From: UBA1240 sp045599185
Lineage (GTDB): Bacteria > Spirochaetota > Spirochaetia > Treponematales > Treponemataceae
Direction: 5' to 3'
Assembly (NCBI GenBank): GCA_045599185.1
Contig: JAZRVO010000029.1
Span: forward strand, 1-64,000
DNA: 64,000 bases
Below are positions 25,518 to 34,214 of this stretch, one piece after another. Positions within the stretch are counted from its first letter, which is position 1, and each line of letters starts with the position of its first letter. The notes under the pieces were generated by a model. The model worked only from the letters and a program-made list of their open reading frames with translations. It did not search any database and was not told where the DNA came from. Both the position numbers and the translations under genes were made by a program.

Positions 25518-25546
25518 TTGCAATTCCGCAAAATTTTTACTAGTAT
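25518..25546 (+). promoter_or_regulatory. Promoter of hisS, predicted leaderless
   Basis: TTGCAA (25518-25523), 17 bases, TAGTAT (25541-25546), then six bases to the ATG. An overlapping TATAGC is an alternative -10. No Shine-Dalgarno lies upstream of the ATG. Confidence 0.5.
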
Positions 25547-25552
25547 AGCTTT

Positions 25553-26857
25553 ATGGAAAATCTTATTCAACCAAAAATTTTAAAAGGCTTCAGGGATTTT
25601 TTACCCGATGCCGAAATTCAGCGTTCTTTACTGACTGAAAAATTGACAAATGTTTTTCGTTCTTTTGGTTTTGTGCCTATCGACACACCGGTGCTTGAAT
25701 ACACTGAAATTCTGCTGCGCAAAAGCGACGGCGAAACCGAAAAACAGGTTTTTAGATTTGAAGACAACGGCGGCCGCGACGTTGCAATGCGTTTTGACTT
25801 AACCGTTCCTTTTGCACGTTTTGTTGCCGAACACAAAGATGAACTTTATTTCCCTTTTAAGCGCTACCATATTGCAAAAGTTTGGCGCGGCGAAAAACCG
25901 CAGGCCGGCCGTTACCGCGAATTTGTTCAGTGCGACTTTGACTCTGTTGGTTCTGACAGTGCCGCAAGTGATTTTGAAATTCTTTTGATGATGAAAACCG
26001 CGCTTGCCGCAATTGGCGTTACCGACGTTACAATCAAGATGAGCCACCGTGGAATTTTCAACCGCTTTTTGGCAAAACTTGGCTTAAAAGAAAAAAGCGA
26101 AGACATTTTGCGCACTGTTGATAAACTTGCCAAAATTGGCGAAGAAGAAACAGCCCGCCTTTTAACGGAAATTGCAGGCGATTCTGCAAAAGCCAGCGAC
26201 ATTTTAAAATACATTAAAGGCAGCGATAGTTTTGAATCTACCCTTGCGTTAATGGAAGAAATGGCAGGCGGCGAAGCTGAAGACACCAGACGTATGCGCG
26301 AAATTTACGCATTCATGTGCGAAGAAGGCATTCAGGATTCTTACAAACTTGATCCTTCCATTACACGCGGACTGGATTATTACACTGGTGTTGTTTACGA
26401 AACATTCCTTAACGAACTGCCAAGCATCGGTTCTGTTTGCAGCGGCGGCCGCTATGACAATTTGGCCGGTCTTTACATGAAAGACCGCGTACCTGGCGTT
26501 GGTTCTTCAATCGGGCTTGACCGCCTGATTGCCGGATTGGAACAGCTGGGCAGGCTTGAAGCAAAAGGCAGTTTTATTGATGCAGAAATTTTCTGCCTTG
26601 ACCAGAGTTTGACAGGCCATTATATGGGCATTGCCAAACAGTTACGCCAGAACGGCATTTCCTGCGAAGTTTTCCCTGATGCAAAAAAAATGGGTCAGCA
26701 GTACACTTTTGCAGAAAAAAAGAACATAAAATTTGGTATTCTTGTAAAGGCAGAAGATGCAAAAGCCGGTGTTTTAACTTTGAAAAACCTTAAAAACCGC
26801 GAAACATTTGAAAATATTTCAATTGCAGAAGCTGTTGAAAAAATTAAGAATGCTTAA
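25553..26857 (+). CDS. hisS: Histidyl-tRNA synthetase
   Basis: 434 residues, class II aminoacyl-tRNA synthetase charging tRNA-His. Motif 1 region follows KGFRDFLPDAE; KSDGETEKQVFRFED precedes motif 2, which reads VWRGEKPQAGRYREFVQCDFD; the histidine-specific LDYYTGVVYE and GGRYDNLAG are clear, and motif 3 is GSSIGLDRLIAGL. An anticodon-binding domain occupies roughly 345-434. Monocistronic, with a promoter placed for a leaderless mRNA and a strong terminator 24 bases after the stop. Confidence 0.96.
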   Translation: MENLIQPKILKGFRDFLPDAEIQRSLLTEKLTNVFRSFGFVPIDTPVLEYTEILLRKSDGETEKQVFRFEDNGGRDVAMRFDLTVPFARFVAEHKDELYFPFKRYHIAKVWRGEKPQAGRYREFVQCDFDSVGSDSAASDFEILLMMKTALAAIGVTDVTIKMSHRGIFNRFLAKLGLKEKSEDILRTVDKLAKIGEEETARLLTEIAGDSAKASDILKYIKGSDSFESTLALMEEMAGGEAEDTRRMREIYAFMCEEGIQDSYKLDPSITRGLDYYTGVVYETFLNELPSIGSVCSGGRYDNLAGLYMKDRVPGVGSSIGLDRLIAGLEQLGRLEAKGSFIDAEIFCLDQSLTGHYMGIAKQLRQNGISCEVFPDAKKMGQQYTFAEKKNIKFGILVKAEDAKAGVLTLKNLKNRETFENISIAEAVEKIKNA

Positions 26858-26880
26858 ATTTCAGCAATTTGCATAAAAGT

Positions 26881-26913
26881 AAAAAACCGCTTTCATTTGA
26901 AAGCGGTTTTTTT
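26881..26913 (+). terminator. Rho-independent terminator after hisS
   Basis: Perfect arms around AAACCGCTTTCA / TGAAAGCGGTTT with a two-base loop centre, flanked by an A run and seven T. It could also work in reverse. Confidence 0.88.
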
Positions 26914-26987
26914 ATGTGCAATATAAAAACAGATAAAAGCACGTTTTTTGCCATAAAAATCACAAAAAAAGGGAACAAAACTGCATA

Positions 26988-27587
26988 TTACGGGTTTGCT
27001 ATCAAATCTTTGCGATGGATGTCTAAATACGCGTTTATTGTTTCGCCAATATTTTCCGGCACTTCATAAAATCGGGAATCCAATTCGCCAAGTTCGGCTT
27101 CAAAAGCTTCGGCAGGCAATTTCCGTTCTGCGCAGATTGTTTTGTATTGGCTTTTGCTGATTTTTGTAAAAAGCAAATTCAGCGCCGTTTCAAGCATTTC
27201 TTTAGTTTTATCCAAACCGAAAAAAAACAAGGCTTCAACAGTTTCCATTGCGTAATAACCGGCAGAATTAAAGAAATATTGATTAAAACCGCCGTTGTTC
27301 ACTTCACTTTCAAGCTGATAAACGTAAAAAACATTCCGGCAAAGCTGGTTTACCTTTTTCAGCTGTTCATCAGCGGCGGCATCGTAATAATCGTAAAGTT
27401 TAAGCGAATAAAACACAAAATCGGCAATTACGGTATAAAGCTGTTCCGAAGGAATTTGTAAAACCAGCTCTTCAGAAAGCCGTTTATATTTTTGCCAGTA
27501 CGGCTTGTACGACCAAGTTTTTTCATCGTACATTGCCTGTAAAGTTTCCCAGTTTTCCTTTTTTCTGATGAATAGTTTTTTCAGCAT
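26988..27587 (-). CDS. DUF4375 (DMP19-like) protein
   Basis: 199 residues, soluble. The motif EVNNGGFNQYFFNSAGYYA (about 95-113) is the signature of the DMP19/DUF4375 family, seen in many bacteria as a small standalone protein of unknown role. The N-terminal ~45 residues are basic and aromatic. It is the last gene of a minus-strand run, 32 bases downstream of the small lipoprotein. No function is proposed. Confidence 0.78.
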   Translation of the reverse strand: MLKKLFIRKKENWETLQAMYDEKTWSYKPYWQKYKRLSEELVLQIPSEQLYTVIADFVFYSLKLYDYYDAAADEQLKKVNQLCRNVFYVYQLESEVNNGGFNQYFFNSAGYYAMETVEALFFFGLDKTKEMLETALNLLFTKISKSQYKTICAERKLPAEAFEAELGELDSRFYEVPENIGETINAYLDIHRKDLIANP

Positions 27588-27619
27588 TTTATTTTTATAA
27601 TTCCTTATACCGCAAATAC

Positions 27620-27997
27620 TTATTCACCGTTTAAAAGAGCATTTGCAGCATTTTGGGCTTTCAGCCGGTTTGTATAAAGCGTTACGCTGTTTTGCGGCAC
27701 CCAGCCTTTTTCAAAATGATACCACAATTCTTTATTTGCAGTGATTCTGCGCCCCATTAAAGGAATGACATCGCCGCGTCTGGCGTGGGCTTCAATATTG
27801 CTAAGCAAATCCGGCTGGGCATAAAACGGCGAATAAGGTTCAATAAAAACCGCCCATAACTCGTCGCTTGCAAAGGCAAGTTCAGCAGGCAAATCAATGG
27901 TTTTGGCGTTTTCATTTTTTTCGCATGAAAAAAACAGGAAGGAAAACGCCATAACCGCAGAAATTAAAAACAAATGTATAAAATTTTTAGTTTTCAT
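27620..27997 (-). CDS. Small SH3-like lipoprotein
   Basis: About 125 residues from the ATG at 27997 (an in-frame TTG lies one codon upstream). A lipoprotein signal is present: a Lys-containing start, the hydrophobic stretch FLISAVMAFSFLFF, then lipobox FSCEKN with the acylated Cys about 24 residues in. The mature part contains FYAQPDLLSNIEAHARRGDVIPL and WYHFEKGWVPQNSV, a pattern resembling a compact SH3b domain. It lies just downstream of the Nudix gene. Expected to be membrane-anchored in the periplasm or outer membrane; function unknown. Confidence 0.72.
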   Translation of the reverse strand: MKTKNFIHLFLISAVMAFSFLFFSCEKNENAKTIDLPAELAFASDELWAVFIEPYSPFYAQPDLLSNIEAHARRGDVIPLMGRRITANKELWYHFEKGWVPQNSVTLYTNRLKAQNAANALLNGE

Positions 27998-28011
27998 CAA
28001 ATTACCAGTTT

Positions 28012-28431
28012 TTAAGCATTCAGCATTTTTTCAATTTTATTTTTGCGGATTTCTTTCAGTTTTGGCAGCAAAAGCAAGTCAGAATCAACGAATTCCAGAT
28101 TTTCAATTTCATCAAGCGGAACCCACTGCACTTCCGTATGTTCGCTTAAAACCCACGCAATATCGTCAACCGGAAAAAACACTTCGTAGGCGTGCAACTG
28201 GCGTTCTACCCCGTGGTGGGTAAAACTTGCGTCGGCCAGATGTTCGCCAATCGTCACTTCAAGGGCAAATTCTTCCATAAATTCGCGTTTAATTGCCTGT
28301 TCGCAGGTTTCGCCTTCTTCAACCTTGCCGCCGGGAAATTCCCAGCGGTTTCCCATATCGCCTACAGGCAGACGTTTTGCAATAAAATAAAGCGAATCGA
28401 TGCAAATTATTCCAGCAATTGAATGTTTCAT
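28012..28431 (-). CDS. Nudix hydrolase, MutT-like
   Basis: 139 residues. The Nudix box starts at GGKVEEGETCEQAIKREF and continues MEEFAL; the invariant Gly of the REUxEExGU ending is replaced by Ala here, while the metal-binding Glu residues are all kept. The preceding WEFPGGK is typical of 8-oxo-dGTP or CTP diphosphatases (MutT/NudG-like), which clean oxidised or modified nucleotides. The DSDLLLLPKL C-terminal region is short. Located in a minus-strand run with small lipoprotein and membrane genes. Substrate is inferred. Confidence 0.88.
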   Translation of the reverse strand: MKHSIAGIICIDSLYFIAKRLPVGDMGNRWEFPGGKVEEGETCEQAIKREFMEEFALEVTIGEHLADASFTHHGVERQLHAYEVFFPVDDIAWVLSEHTEVQWVPLDEIENLEFVDSDLLLLPKLKEIRKNKIEKMLNA

Positions 28432-28484
28432 TATAAATCTCCCATTTTTTTAAGAAAATTCCTGCAAAATTTAATTTTTAGAAA

Positions 28485-28889
28485 TTAGATAAAAAGCAAA
28501 CCTGGCAATAAAAAGTGCAAAAATGCAATAATCAGAATAATTATTCCGGCATATCGGCGGTTTGTTACCAGAACCGATTCCAGAATTTTCGGCAATGTTA
28601 AACCAACCGTTGTAGTTGAATTGTAATAGTCCAGCAAATTGCAGGCTGCGGCAAAAACAAGTGCCAGCGCCGGCAAAAAATCGCCAAAAAACGGCACGCC
28701 GCGTACAGGGCTGATAAACTTAAAAATGCCGGTAACAAGACACAAAAGCCCGATTACCAGTGCAAAAGTTTTGTCTGCCTTCAAATTTTCTATATTTTCT
28801 GCCAGAACATCGGCTTTAGAATTGCCAAAAGCAAACAAATAACCGCAAACTGAACACAAAACTACTGCCAGTAAATAAAACTGCATCAT
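28485..28889 (-). CDS. Small polytopic membrane protein, unknown
   Basis: About 134 residues from the ATG at 28889, which has a strong GGGAGG site; a longer frame reaching 28937 would run through an inverted repeat and is unlikely. Four hydrophobic segments (about 2-20, 44-60, 66-88 and 112-132), with a conserved-looking ISPVRGVPFFGDFLPAL between the second and third. No family is recognised with confidence, though the pattern is seen in short spirochaetal inner-membrane proteins. It lies downstream of two envelope genes on the same strand. Confidence 0.7.
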   Translation of the reverse strand: MMQFYLLAVVLCSVCGYLFAFGNSKADVLAENIENLKADKTFALVIGLLCLVTGIFKFISPVRGVPFFGDFLPALALVFAAACNLLDYYNSTTTVGLTLPKILESVLVTNRRYAGIIILIIAFLHFLLPGLLFI

Positions 28890-28900
28890 ATTTCCTCCCA

Positions 28901-28930
28901 AGGCATTAAAAAACTGAATTTTTAATGCCT
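28901..28930. repeat. 12-bp perfect inverted repeat just upstream of a ribosome site
   Basis: AGGCATTAAAAA (28901-28912) and its complement (28919-28930) with loop ACTGAA. On the minus strand the stem ends two bases before the GGGAGG of the membrane-protein gene at 28889. On the plus strand it is followed by TTTT, so it could instead terminate antisense transcription. Confidence 0.6.
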
Positions 28931-29096
28931 TTTTCAAATTTAAAAATTGAACGAAATAATTTTAACACGTTTTTGCCGGTTTTAATGCGAAAAATTTAAG
29001 CATTATACAAATTTTTACTATTAATTGGCTGGCAAAAAATTTCAATACGCTGTTTTACGCCTAAAAACTTCAAAACTTTCGCCAAAATGCAAAAAA

Positions 29097-29624
29097 CTAC
29101 CGCGTAACCACAACCGAAAGCAATTTTTCCTGCCCGTTCATTTTTATGCTGGCTTTAACCGTATAAATTTCAAAATCATTGAAAGTTGTTCTAAGCAGCA
29201 GTTCCTTGTCGTTCAAATTGCCGCTAAGTTCACGCTGGGCAACAGTCTGGTTATCAGTGGTTAAGGCCGTAACAGTTGCAGCAACCGCCGTACCGTCGTC
29301 AGAAGGGTCAAATTTCAGGGTAACATAAACGGTGTCTTCAAAGGCAAAAGCTGCCAAATTCATGTTTACCTTGCCAATAAAATCCTGATTGGGCTTGTGA
29401 AGAACGCCAAGAATAACAATTACGGCAAGCAGTATTCCAATTGTAATTAGCAGAAACTTGCCGCCCGGTGCCTTTACCAGAACCTTGAAAAGTCCTTTTT
29501 CGGGTATCATTTCGCCGTTGTGCAGTTTTTCAACTTCCGGGTGGTTTTTAAAGTATTCTTCCCGGCTATAATGAAAAGTTACGCCTTCCTGTTCAATCAG
29601 CCTTTGCCGTTCCATTTCGTTCAT
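29097..29624 (-). CDS. Single-pass membrane protein of unknown function
   Basis: 175 residues. An N-terminal cytoplasmic segment (1 to about 52) contains VTFHYSREEYFKNHPEV and HNGEMIPEKGLF; one membrane helix follows (about 56-77, LLITIGILLAVIVILGVL), then a beta-rich extracytoplasmic domain (about 85-175) with DTVYVTLKFDPSDDGTAV and DFEIYTVKASIKMNG. No family assigned. It is 20 bases downstream of the large lipoprotein gene, so the two are probably co-transcribed and may act together at the envelope. Confidence 0.72.
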   Translation of the reverse strand: MNEMERQRLIEQEGVTFHYSREEYFKNHPEVEKLHNGEMIPEKGLFKVLVKAPGGKFLLITIGILLAVIVILGVLHKPNQDFIGKVNMNLAAFAFEDTVYVTLKFDPSDDGTAVAATVTALTTDNQTVAQRELSGNLNDKELLLRTTFNDFEIYTVKASIKMNGQEKLLSVVVTR

Positions 29625-29644
29625 AATTATTCCTGCTTTAAAAA

Positions 29645-30970
29645 CTAGTGCTTAATCAAGGCATCAATTACCGAATCCGTGCGCCACCAGACCACGTTTG
29701 CTTCATAATCGCTGGCCAGCAAAGCCGAAACTATGCCTTCTTTTGAAAGTGAAAAATTGTCGTAAATAAGTTCATCCTGACTCAGCGCAATCTGTTTTCG
29801 CATAATGCGCTGGCCGTCGTTCTGCATAATCTGAATAACGTAGCCTTCGTCATTTGGTGCCATAAAAAAGAACCAGCCCGATTCACTTACGCCCAAAAAG
29901 TCAAAAGATTTCATAAAAACTTCGCGCTCGCCGGCTTCGTTTTCTTTCTGCTCGTAACTGGGCACGTTTATTGCGTCACCATAAACGCCGGTTTCTACGT
30001 TAAGCGGATACAGAAAAGTTCCGTCGTATTCTATGCCTTCCTGCACCCCGGATTTTACGTCGATTTCACTTTTGTAATAATCAAGCTGCAAATAAAGCAC
30101 CGGTTCCGTGTAGGAAGGAACTACGTTTTCAAGGCAGATAAAACGTTCTTCGCTGTCGTTTGCCGGGCACGGCAAATTTGAATAATCAAAAATTACGTTA
30201 TATAGAAGAAAACCTTCCGAATTGAACCAGTGCACCTGACAGCCCGTACCGGTAAGGCAAATTACCACAAGTTCATTTTTGTTTGTTGTAAAAATTTGCG
30301 AAATATAAGGGAAAGGCGTGCCGCCGCTGCCGCGCTGCCCCAGAAAATCTATAAAATTGCCTTCTGGTGAAAAACGCAGAACGACATCGCGCAAAAGCAA
30401 ATTGTCGTTATCATCCTGTTTCTGCCTTTCAATAGGCAGCCGGTCTACAACGTAAATGTTTTTTTTGCTGTCAACGGCAATTTTGCGCGGGCTGTTGAAT
30501 TTGTAAGGCACGGCAAGCTGTGTGCCGGTTTGGGTTGGTTCCTGGCTTGTGCTTTTTTCTGCGTCAATTTTTACCAGCGGCGAATTTTCCTGTATTTTTT
30601 TCTGTTTTTTGGCCGCAAAAGAAGGCACGGGGTTAGAATCCGGATTATACAAAACGCCCACAAGGTCGCCGTAAGAGGTGAATTCCATTATTTTTTGCGC
30701 TTTTCCGTTGGCAATGTAAAAAAAACCGTCGTGCATTACGTGGCTTGTGTCAATGTCTCCGCTTTCTGCCATGATAAAAAGGTTTAATTCGTCTTCAAAA
30801 TTGCCGTAATTCAGCAAAAAACGCTGTTCACGCGGCAGCATGTCTGCAATGTTTCTGTCGTTTTTGCTGCAGGAAAAATTAAAAAGAACTAAAAGAGCAG
30901 AAAAAATTGAAAATGTCAGTTTTTTTACAAATTTTCTATTTTTATTGAAATTAATGATAGCTTTAAACAT
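29645..30970 (-). CDS. Large lipoprotein, spirochaete-type (LIC_12708-like), propeller-like repeats
   Basis: 441 residues (or about 20 fewer if a later start is used). The signal region FSIFSALLVLFNFSC ends in the lipobox Cys, followed by SKNDRNIADMLPREQ. The body contains beta-strand repeats of the NHL/propeller kind: NSPRKIAVDSKKNIYVVDRL, VVLRFSPEGNFIDFLGQRG and TTNKNELVVICLTG. This resembles a lipoprotein family conserved among spirochaetes (LIC_12708-like), named from memory and not searched. Probable periplasmic-facing scaffold or sensor; function unknown. The downstream membrane protein is likely in the same operon. Confidence 0.7.
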   Translation of the reverse strand: MFKAIINFNKNRKFVKKLTFSIFSALLVLFNFSCSKNDRNIADMLPREQRFLLNYGNFEDELNLFIMAESGDIDTSHVMHDGFFYIANGKAQKIMEFTSYGDLVGVLYNPDSNPVPSFAAKKQKKIQENSPLVKIDAEKSTSQEPTQTGTQLAVPYKFNSPRKIAVDSKKNIYVVDRLPIERQKQDDNDNLLLRDVVLRFSPEGNFIDFLGQRGSGGTPFPYISQIFTTNKNELVVICLTGTGCQVHWFNSEGFLLYNVIFDYSNLPCPANDSEERFICLENVVPSYTEPVLYLQLDYYKSEIDVKSGVQEGIEYDGTFLYPLNVETGVYGDAINVPSYEQKENEAGEREVFMKSFDFLGVSESGWFFFMAPNDEGYVIQIMQNDGQRIMRKQIALSQDELIYDNFSLSKEGIVSALLASDYEANVVWWRTDSVIDALIKH

Positions 30971-31035
30971 ACAAAAAAAGAATAAATCTTTTTTAATAAG
31001 TTGACAACCCGCAGTTTTTTCCGATTTTTGGGCTA

Positions 31036-31063
31036 TTGTAAAATTGCACGTTTTTTCTATAAT
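31036..31063 (+). promoter_or_regulatory. Promoter of the DUF5718 gene, predicted leaderless
   Basis: TTGTAA (31036-31041), 16-base spacer, perfect TATAAT (31058-31063), seven bases to the ATG at 31071. There is no Shine-Dalgarno before this ATG. Confidence 0.5.
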
Positions 31064-31070
31064 TCAAATT

Positions 31071-31970
31071 ATGAAAACCATAAAAATTAATTTACAGAAT
31101 ATCGCAACCTTTGGTGTTGCAGGCAATTTTACTGGCCATCTTGAACAGGCTGGCGAAGCAAGAGACTTTGTGAATGTAAAAACTGAAAGTGCAAACGCGC
31201 CCAAAGCGTTGTTTCCAACTTACATTCCTCTAAAATCTCCAAAAAATCAAATTACACCACAATTCCTGCAAACTTTTCCTTTCAACAGCACAACAATTTT
31301 GTACCCTGTTGGCGAAGAAAAACTGCAAATTGAACCGGAATGCGCAATTATCTGCCAGCTTGAATGGAAAAACGGCAAGGTAACTGATTTAAAACCATTT
31401 GCTTTTGGTGCAAGCAACGACTGTTCAATAAGAAAAGATGGTGCAAAGAAAATCAGCCAGAAAAAAAACTGGGGCAAATGCAGCAAAGGCTTAAGCGACA
31501 CCCTGCTGCCAATTGACGATTTTACAGCCAGAGGCATTTTGGGTAATTACCGCATTGCAAGTTTTCTGCTGCGGCCAAAAGCAAATGCCAGCGGTACAGC
31601 CGCTTTTGATATTTTTGATTACGGCGAAGACAGCCCTGTAAGCGGCTACAGTTACATTTACGCCCAGCTTGTAGAATGGCTTATTAACAAACTGAACAAC
31701 CAGCAGGACGAAGGCCCGGCAGAAAACATTAACGCGTATCTGGTTGAAGCCGGCTGCCCGGAACAGGTTATGATTTCGGTTGGTGCAACACGCTACACCA
31801 CTTTTGGCGAAACAAACTTTTTACAAACCGGCGATTTATCTGCGGTAGTTTTGTACAACCAGGAAAATTACACGCATCAGCAGATTGCCAGTTTGCTTGT
31901 AAACGGTGAAATTGAAAAAGCTAGCAACGTAAGCGCACTTGTTCAAAAAGTAGCCACGCTAACTGAATAA
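31071..31970 (+). CDS. DUF5718-like protein (FAH-fold suspected)
   Basis: 299 residues from the ATG at 31071; an in-frame upstream start at 31044 would run through the promoter. Seen: FGVAGNFTGHLEQAGE near the N-terminus, ECAIICQLEW around residue 100, AFGASNDCSIRKDG (about 119-132), and a C-terminal half with GYSYIYAQLVEWL and YTTFGETNFLQTGD. The layout (ExE-like acids and a GASNDxS loop) is reminiscent of fumarylacetoacetate-hydrolase folds, and the whole matches what I remember of DUF5718. Reaction unknown. Monocistronic, ending before a terminator shared with the chemoreceptor gene. Confidence 0.65.
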   Translation: MKTIKINLQNIATFGVAGNFTGHLEQAGEARDFVNVKTESANAPKALFPTYIPLKSPKNQITPQFLQTFPFNSTTILYPVGEEKLQIEPECAIICQLEWKNGKVTDLKPFAFGASNDCSIRKDGAKKISQKKNWGKCSKGLSDTLLPIDDFTARGILGNYRIASFLLRPKANASGTAAFDIFDYGEDSPVSGYSYIYAQLVEWLINKLNNQQDEGPAENINAYLVEAGCPEQVMISVGATRYTTFGETNFLQTGDLSAVVLYNQENYTHQQIASLLVNGEIEKASNVSALVQKVATLTE

Positions 31971-32062
31971 AAAAAAGTTTACCATTTAGCAAATTAAGAC
32001 AACAAATTATAAAAGTTCTTTCGCGGCGACGAGCTTTTAAATTTCGACACGAAAATGCAGCC

Positions 32063-32095
32063 AACGTCCCGATGCAAAAGTCGGGGCGTTTTATT
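32063..32095. terminator. Terminator between DUF5718 and chemoreceptor genes
   Basis: AACGTCCCGA (32063-32072) pairs with TCGGGGCGTT (32081-32090) with one G-U pair, followed by TTATTC on the plus strand. It sits between two convergent genes. Confidence 0.75.
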
Positions 32096-33899
32096 CTTCA
32101 CCGTTAACTTTAAACACGCTCATAATCTGTGCAAGGTGGTCTGCTTTTGCAGACAAAGAACCTGCCATTGCGGCCATTTCTTCTGCAACGGAAGCATTTT
32201 CCTGAACAACGGTGTCAAGCTGTTCAATTGCATTATTTATCTGTTTTGCGCCAATATCCTGTTCACTGGTTGCGTTTGCAATTTCGTTTACCAGCTGGGA
32301 AGTTGTCTGAATGTTCGGTACAACTTTTGCAATTTCTTCATTTGCTTCAACCGCAACCTGCACCGTATCAACAGAAAGCTGGTGAATTTCCTGAGCGGAT
32401 TTCTGGCTTCGTTCTGCCAGTTTGCGCACTTCGCTTGCAACAACTGCAAAACCCCTGCCGCTTTCGCCGGCGCGGGCTGCTTCTATGGCGGCATTAAGCG
32501 CCAGCAGGTTTGTCTGGCTTGCAATATCCTGAATAACGGCAATTTTTTCTGCAATCTGCTTAACTGCGTCAACCGCAACATTTACAGCTTTTTCGCACTG
32601 TTCACCATATCTGCTGGTCTGGTTTGCAATTTCGTCTGTTTTTTGTGCATTGCCAGCAGACTGCATGATGTTACTGCTCATTTCTTCCATCGTTGCAGAA
32701 ATTTCTTCAGTTGTTGCGGCCTGGGTTGCACAGCGCGATGAAACATTCTGGCTTGCACTGCTAAGTTCTGCACCTTCCTGCTTTACGTTAAACGAAGTTT
32801 GCTTAATTTCTATTACTATTTCTTCAAGTTTCTGAATGAAATTATTTACACCGTCAACAATTGCGGTAATCTCGCTTTTTCTGCTTTTGGTGTAAATGCG
32901 CTGGGTAAGGTCGGCGTTTCCGCTTGATAACGCTGCAACGGCAATGCTTACGGTGTTCAGCGGTTTAAGGTCGTTGGAAATGAAAAAACTGATTACAAAC
33001 CCCAAAACGCAGGTAATAATTGCAAGAACCGAAAGAACCAGCGTCATTTTGTTAAGCGTGGAAACAAAATCACCAAGCGGCGCATTTACAAAAACCGCCC
33101 ATTCGGTTCCTTCAACGGGGCAGTAACTGACAATTCGCCTGTTTTTGCCGATTTTTACAATTTCGCAGTTTGTCTTGCCTTCAATTGCGCTGTTTAAACA
33201 GGCAACAAGCGGTGTATTTTTAGGGTTCAGTTTGTATTCTTCCATTAAATTCTGAAAATCTGTTACGTTTTTATAGTTTTTGTCGCCTATTGTAATACCG
33301 GTTGTGCGGTTTATTATTACCGGGTAAGTATTTTTGCCAACCAGATAGTTATCCAGCACACGGCTAATAATCTGGGCATCGCATGCAGACAGAATGACGT
33401 TTATTACCCGGCCGTTCTGGTCAAAAACCGGCATTGCATAAAAAGTTGTCAAAATCTGGGTAACTTTGTTAAGGATTGGCGACTGGATAAATTCTTTACC
33501 GGCAAGCCCGGCTTTTGTGTATTCACGTTCTGCAAAATTTACAAGACCGCCTTCTACAACATAACAGTCGCCTTTTGTGTTCATTATGTTTATGCCTATC
33601 AGGTCTTTGTCCTTGCCGTTAAACTTTATGCCGTCAAGCTGCCGCTGCTTTTCCCTCAGTTCAACCTGCGGGTTTGTCATCTGGCTTAAAGTTGAAAGCG
33701 TGCGCAGCTTGGCAAACTGTTCGTCGTTGGAACTGGCTATGCTTATTGCAACAGAATTTGAAATATCCGCAACGTTATTTTTTATTGTGTCGTAAAGCAT
33801 TGAGGATGAAAAACTGCCGGCAATAAGTATGAACATGGCAGAAGAAACAACAGTAAATGCAACAACAGAAGTTAAAACTGTAAGTCTAAGGCTTTTCAT
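32091..33899 (-). CDS. Methyl-accepting chemotaxis protein
   Basis: About 602 residues from the ATG at 33899, chosen for its AGAGG site over an upstream in-frame ATG at 33941. N-terminal membrane helix (about 8-30), periplasmic dCache-like sensor (about 31-275, with DLIGINIMNTKGDCYVVEG and VINRTTGITIG), second helix (about 278-300), HAMP (about 300-355), then the cytoplasmic signalling domain whose hairpin tip reads ASQTNLLALNAAIEAARAGE and VVASEVRKLAERS. The C-terminus ends without a CheR-docking pentapeptide (no NWETF-like end). Ligand unknown. A promoter with -10 ATTGTA/TACAAT lies about 80 bases upstream. Confidence 0.94.
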   Translation of the reverse strand: MKSLRLTVLTSVVAFTVVSSAMFILIAGSFSSSMLYDTIKNNVADISNSVAISIASSNDEQFAKLRTLSTLSQMTNPQVELREKQRQLDGIKFNGKDKDLIGINIMNTKGDCYVVEGGLVNFAEREYTKAGLAGKEFIQSPILNKVTQILTTFYAMPVFDQNGRVINVILSACDAQIISRVLDNYLVGKNTYPVIINRTTGITIGDKNYKNVTDFQNLMEEYKLNPKNTPLVACLNSAIEGKTNCEIVKIGKNRRIVSYCPVEGTEWAVFVNAPLGDFVSTLNKMTLVLSVLAIITCVLGFVISFFISNDLKPLNTVSIAVAALSSGNADLTQRIYTKSRKSEITAIVDGVNNFIQKLEEIVIEIKQTSFNVKQEGAELSSASQNVSSRCATQAATTEEISATMEEMSSNIMQSAGNAQKTDEIANQTSRYGEQCEKAVNVAVDAVKQIAEKIAVIQDIASQTNLLALNAAIEAARAGESGRGFAVVASEVRKLAERSQKSAQEIHQLSVDTVQVAVEANEEIAKVVPNIQTTSQLVNEIANATSEQDIGAKQINNAIEQLDTVVQENASVAEEMAAMAGSLSAKADHLAQIMSVFKVNGEE

Positions 33900-33974
33900 A
33901 AATCCTCTGTAAAAGAAAAAGTGAAAGGTTCGCTTTAGCAATTTGCAAAGCCTGCAATTTTTGAAATTATGTAA

Positions 33975-34004
33975 ATTGTAGCACGATTACCAAAAATTCA
34001 GCAA
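33975..34004 (-). promoter_or_regulatory. Promoter of the chemoreceptor gene
   Basis: Read on the minus strand: TTGCTG (34004-33999), 18 bases, TACAAT (33980-33975). This gives a leader of about 70 bases with a good Shine-Dalgarno. No clear sigma28 motif (TAAA-N15-GCCGATAA) was seen. Confidence 0.45.
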
Positions 34005-34179
34005 ACATTTATTTTTTTTAACTTCAGTTGAAGCAAATTTAAATTAGTTAGGCCGAATATCGAGTTTTATACAAAAAGCAGCTTTTGTAAAACATTCAAA
34101 TTCTTCTATATAAACCTGCAAATTTACTGTATTTTTACGGTAAAAAAATAGCAAAAACCCGTGCAGGTCAAATGTAAAA

Positions 34180-34208
34180 TTGACATTTTAAGGTTGCCCT
34201 AGTATATT
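34180..34208 (+). promoter_or_regulatory. Near-consensus sigma70 promoter of secA, predicted leaderless
   Basis: TTGACA (34180-34185), exactly 17 bases, TATATT (34203-34208), six bases, ATG at 34215. No Shine-Dalgarno. This is the clearest case in the window of a -10 box abutting the start codon. Confidence 0.7.
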
Positions 34209-34214
34209 AAAAAT

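Noticed and set aside
32055..32741. 228-codon Cys-rich plus-strand ORF opposite the chemoreceptor
   Set aside because: Mirror of the conserved MCP signalling domain; no family resemblance and no promoter.
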